Source: JBCDJI01 sp964351865 (GTDB lineage: Bacteria; Verrucomicrobiota; Verrucomicrobiia; Methylacidiphilales; JBCBYL01). From it: a stretch of 64,000 bases of DNA. The stretch covers positions 3,357 through 67,356 of the forward strand of contig CAYGPJ010000022.1 of NCBI GenBank assembly GCA_964351865.1. The letters are read 5' to 3'. A program made the translations under genes and the position numbers. The notes beneath the pieces are model-generated. The model worked only from the letters and a program-made list of their open reading frames with translations, was not told where the DNA came from and did no database searches. Positions 62,801 through 64,000 of the stretch are shown piece by piece; within the stretch, counting starts at the first letter, position 1, and every line of letters starts with the position of its first letter.

Positions 62801-64000
62801 CACTGGTGACCGACTTGGCCACGGTGACTCGTGGCTCGACGACATCGATATTAACGGAAGAGTTTAAATTCTGAGTGGTCCCCTGCCCGTCAACATAGGT
62901 TAAACGACCGGTATTAAGAATGGTATCCGCATTCTGGTCCACTGTATCGTTCGCAACCCGTGCCGTGACCCGAACCACAATGGTATCCGCGCCCAGGCCA
63001 TTGGTCGCATTGGAGTTGGTTACATTTCCAAAATTCGCAACCAGCAGATCATTGGCCGCTGAACCGCCCGAGCTCGAGATGGTTAAGAGCGCCGGCTTCG
63101 TTGTATTCGTATCTCCAGCCACCAGTCCGGTAGAAGCCGAGACGCCAGTCGAAATCGACTGCACTTGTGCGGTGAGAAGTTCCAGCACTCCATTGGCATC
63201 ATCCTGGGCAATATCACGCACGACGAAGGAATTCGTCACTCCTTCACGCACCGTGACCTCAATGTCATACGTCACAATTTCACCGATCGCCAGATCTGTG
63301 TTCGTTCCCGTATGCTGAGTCGTCCCGGTATTGGTATCGGAAGTCGTAAATACCGACTTTGTAATGGTTGGAGCCGCCAGAACAAACTGAGGAGCCGCAT
63401 CGGTAACGGTGTAGTCATTCACTCCACCCGTTCCTGTTCTCTCATTCGCATCTGTGCCGGGTAAACTGGTGTAGGTCACCGTCGCCGAATTGGTGACAAT
63501 ATCACGTGGATTCGCGTCCCCCTTAATACGGGCGGTAAGGGTAATGACAATCGAATCTCCTGCTCGCAACTCATTGACCTGAGTGGCAACAGCAGCTGCC
63601 GTATTCCCGGTCTGAGTCAACGTGGCATACCCGGGATTGGTGGTAATGGCCAGGGCGGTGCCGGGTGTCACTAATTCCAGTTCTGTGTCCAACGTATCCG
63701 CAATATTGATATCATAGGCGGTTGCGTTGCCGGTGTTCTGGATCGTAAAGGTATAAACCACCGTGTCGCCCGAATCCTGACCGGAAGTAGTCAGCGCTTT
63801 GTCCAGCGTCAACGTAGGCTCTTTGACGACAGCGGTAACGGTCTGTGGCCCGGTGGTTTCACCGGTATCTCCGGTATCCCCATCCCCGTTCCGGTCTGCT
63901 GAAACGACAGCAGAGTTGACCTTATTCGGAGCCGTCTCACGCTGATTTGCAGCAACATTCACGGCACGCAACGTGTAGTCTAACTGGAAGCTATCTGTAT
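56871..64000 (-). CDS. Giant surface protein with DUF11-like and SdrD B-like repeats, 5' partial
   Basis: At least 2375 residues; the frame stays open to the right edge, so the start lies outside. From about 63830 down to 59240 there are five DUF11-type units, each led by a motif such as VVEPRVTVAKSVTS or VREPVLTFNQVIPAG and spaced 965-1114 bp apart. Most are paired with a second unit (GEIVTYDIEVTVREG type). From about 59240 to 57600 five SdrD B-like domains follow (FVWFDVDGDGAQDTDEAGI), each with Asp-rich calcium-type loops. The C-terminal 230 residues are acidic, then end in a small beta domain (LVIKLYNSLGVEIGQQTVV) and LRTYFSPAINKGHFFIEA. It is very poor in Cys and rich in Thr, Asp and Asn. 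Probably the exported substrate of the genes downstream. Confidence 0.85.
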   Translation of the reverse strand, partial: TDSFQLDYTLRAVNVAANQRETAPNKVNSAVVSADRNGDGDTGDTGETTGPQTVTAVVKEPTLTLDKALTTSGQDSGDTVVYTFTIQNTGNATAYDINIADTLDTELELVTPGTALAITTNPGYATLTQTGNTAAAVATQVNELRAGDSIVITLTARIKGDANPRDIVTNSATVTYTSLPGTDANERTGTGGVNDYTVTDAAPQFVLAAPTITKSVFTTSDTNTGTTQHTGTNTDLAIGEIVTYDIEVTVREGVTNSFVVRDIAQDDANGVLELLTAQVQSISTGVSASTGLVAGDTNTTKPALLTISSSGGSAANDLLVANFGNVTNSNATNGLGADTIVVRVTARVANDTVDQNADTILNTGRLTYVDGQGTTQNLNSSVNIDVVEPRVTVAKSVTSATTALDAGDEITYSVTIDNLVANGATGPAYEVTLADVLPTGVIVKAGSISAPTLSGSATVETALAGEGTNSISGVFDIPLNGSVTFTYTATLPNTVTPGQTVTSDTNVFFTSQNGTVTGERTGANVTDPEDNTPPTNNAVLNNYAVGVDTSVTVDNPFALTKTLLSSSEAGTTGANLAIGEVATFQLEVAVMEGTTNSISIVDTLPAGLTYVPGSAVVSNANGITVNGFSANIASQTLTLTATSAVNPGGSNATTNNAAVAETDSFFITYRAQVDNSVPNQNVDTLVNDADGSATGVTPDNNNSVTLTVVEPRVNIAKVITSGTSYNAGDEVTYQITLTNTGTSTAFETVLTDAIPTGLLGTGTITTTLNTGTVNATQDSAAVFTGTGNTGLTGTYDIPVGAIVQVTYKAILQNTVEPGQTFTNNADAKFTSLNGTVTGERTGGDIADPTDNTPPDTDNPVDNYAVGAAASLTTNTFIPRVSKALIATSEDHTTGANLAIGEVARYELQVELFEGTNRGLVIQDFLPAGMQILPGNVEILYTADNAVSGAGLLTAGVYDATTSNAISSTLVGNNDTYGSGTDVYFKLGNVVNNDNDADREFAIVRFNAVARNEVANQEGTTLANNFGVLRDTDGNGTSGYVSVDRDNSGTATGTEVATDADNDGSDVGDVAGLSNTVTTTVREPVLTFNQVIPAGSGYDAGDSFDITYTISNTSTFDAFNVRLADLALPAEFDLTAIAFNNGTTGGTVTDSTNLTTDSIDAEISQIAAGTTWTVTATVSLRNSINPGDTYSNPANVTFTSLPGATGTAIGADTVKNADDAGNDTGVTPGAAGSATGERTGADGVGGALNDYALADTETLTVGTPFAVSKVVNTATARIGDIVTYTVTVTVIEGTTTNIQLDDTLPAGMSYVANSSAIVNANGMTITGFNTATLDQTLTSVLNPGTSDATAATANTATDSFTYRYQARVDDVASNDGVTAAGDGDGQTSLVNDLDASADGVTDDNDNTATVTVIEPQVTVTKTNDDADNIVVVGQTLKYTLTITNAAANGATATAYDVRIADVIPSNLENVTIDSITPAGGATGVTDNTTGNTVNISVDEMPVDSTITVVVSTTVKSGVAANTNIDNNVRVHFDSQPGNDNNTSDPGDSTTPTDTQDRDYGPDGSTDGATGTVEAPTATTDPRQDTDRVTTGNFSIGDFVWFDVDGDGAQDTDEAGIANVTVSLLYAGQDGIFGNTDDVTLGTDDTDANGAYEFTGLAPGNYRVSVDNSDLPDGTASVQTFDRDGLGTANRADVTITTASITDADFGYRGTGSIGDLVWLDLDGNASQNGTEPGIGGVTIDLYWDLDGSGTINAGDKKIQTLTTDVNGAYDFTNLFGDDYLVDVTDTGNVLADTTLTGATGVTDPEPVTITAGQDYNDADFGYRGSASISDFVWFDLDNDGVQDTGEPGIPSVDISLWQDLNNNGTLETGTDRKIATDTTDASGNYLFDNLIAGNYIVEVDTASPSLTAATNTFDKDDNVANANNNSQASVQLGSNEDDQAVDFGYQGGPISISGRSYHDRDQNNDFDGVDTGMGGVTIELIVDLNNNGVVDGVEAPFRTTTTSADGSYSFINLTAGNYLVRETQPTGFGNSENGTNLIDVTLVATNVTNQDFGNTTASITGTVYEDKNDNGTQDAGEDGISGVSVELEWSGGDGIFGTADDRDVTVTTNGSGDYIFDHNNTENFYTGFGNTTRGLLSTGEYRIIETQPAAFNDGKDKLGSEGGTLGNDRVTALTLTAGVAATGYDFGEIPPIDPDDPRTFFRYDASSPTFLPFEEEPEDDEWYNPEDPMPFREPILPLMPIYSGHAERGTTLVIKLYNSLGVEIGQQTVVADAGGNWMATFPNSIIFDMPHAATIQQTAPTYSSDSGNGFNLRTYFSPAINKGHFFIEAMTVEQILKKRTSTVVDSERNANESPLAMSWEKNYYEFLGSQSTPSGF
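57600..59240 (-). repeat. Array of five SdrD B-like domain repeats within the giant gene
   Basis: Repeat starts lie near 59230, 58872, 58525, 58150 and 57838, so the period is about 310-375 bp. Each begins with S-I-(G/S/T) then a D-x-D/N-x-D/N-G loop and an E/D-x-G-I/M pattern. The first three are the most alike. Confidence 0.75.
59775..63830 (-). repeat. DUF11-type repeat array within the giant gene
   Basis: Five units begin near 63828, 62845, 61880, 60766 and 59775. Each contains an EP-x-(V/L) lead, an AGD/SGD motif, then a Y-x-(I/F)-x-(N) strand. Nucleotide identity between units is low by eye, so the array is old rather than a recent duplication. Confidence 0.7.

Overview
The window reads as chromosomal DNA of a Gram-negative aerobe of the PVC superphylum, most likely Verrucomicrobiota (Opitutae-like). 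The reasons are an alternative complex III (ActABCDEF) fused in one operon to cytochrome oxidases, System II cytochrome c maturation, and a surface/secretion locus of HlyD, M50 and SecA-like proteins with a giant SdrD-type protein. The phylum call is inference from gene content; no rRNA, tRNA, prophage or CRISPR array was seen.

Layout. 1-17.2 kb: a partial REP-associated tyrosine transposase (RAYT) at the left edge, then housekeeping genes (AMP-forming synthetase, YhaM-like exonuclease, YqeY, ECF sigma operon, LptF/G permease, PepF, DUF493, PEP carboxylase, acyl-ACP synthetase-like protein, HU). The gaps between them hold many palindromic repeats: GTAG-headed REP hairpins, three copies of a 204-206 bp composite element, and GGGACGGAG palindromes. 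17.2-24.2 kb: a small fatty-acid/polyketide-like cluster (degenerate ketosynthase, SDR, ACP, FabF), a flippase-like membrane protein, DAHP synthase, a zinc-ribbon protein, a secreted protein and a glycosyltransferase.

24.2-45.1 kb: about 21 kb of respiratory genes on the minus strand. Reading 5' to 3': actA-F, a small Pro/Ala-rich membrane protein, a CcoN/CcoO/CcoP-like trio, A-type cytochrome oxidase (ctaD, E, F, two small membrane proteins, ctaC), heme A synthase, a lipoprotein, and resB/ccsA. The CcoN-like protein has lost the five CuB and helix X heme histidines that can be aligned, while its cytochrome c partners keep their heme motifs. I infer that this trio is an electron-transfer or scaffold module between ACIII and the intact aa3-type oxidase, not an oxygen reductase.

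47.2-64 kb: two convergent operons that look like one export system. The plus-strand operon encodes a DUF3467 protein, a GAF-TM-HlyD fusion and a PqqD-like/M50/HlyD fusion. The minus-strand operon encodes a giant repeat protein (at least 2375 residues, 5' end outside the window), a TolC-like lipoprotein, a C-terminally truncated SecA paralogue and an HlyD adaptor. No ABC ATPase is present, so I infer that the SecA paralogue may power export of the giant protein. This locus and the pseudo-cbb3 module are the most interesting parts of the window.

A recurrent signal is that many genes have a sigma-70-like promoter whose -10 box ends only 6-9 nt before the start codon, with no Shine-Dalgarno sequence. 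This suggests widespread leaderless mRNAs.
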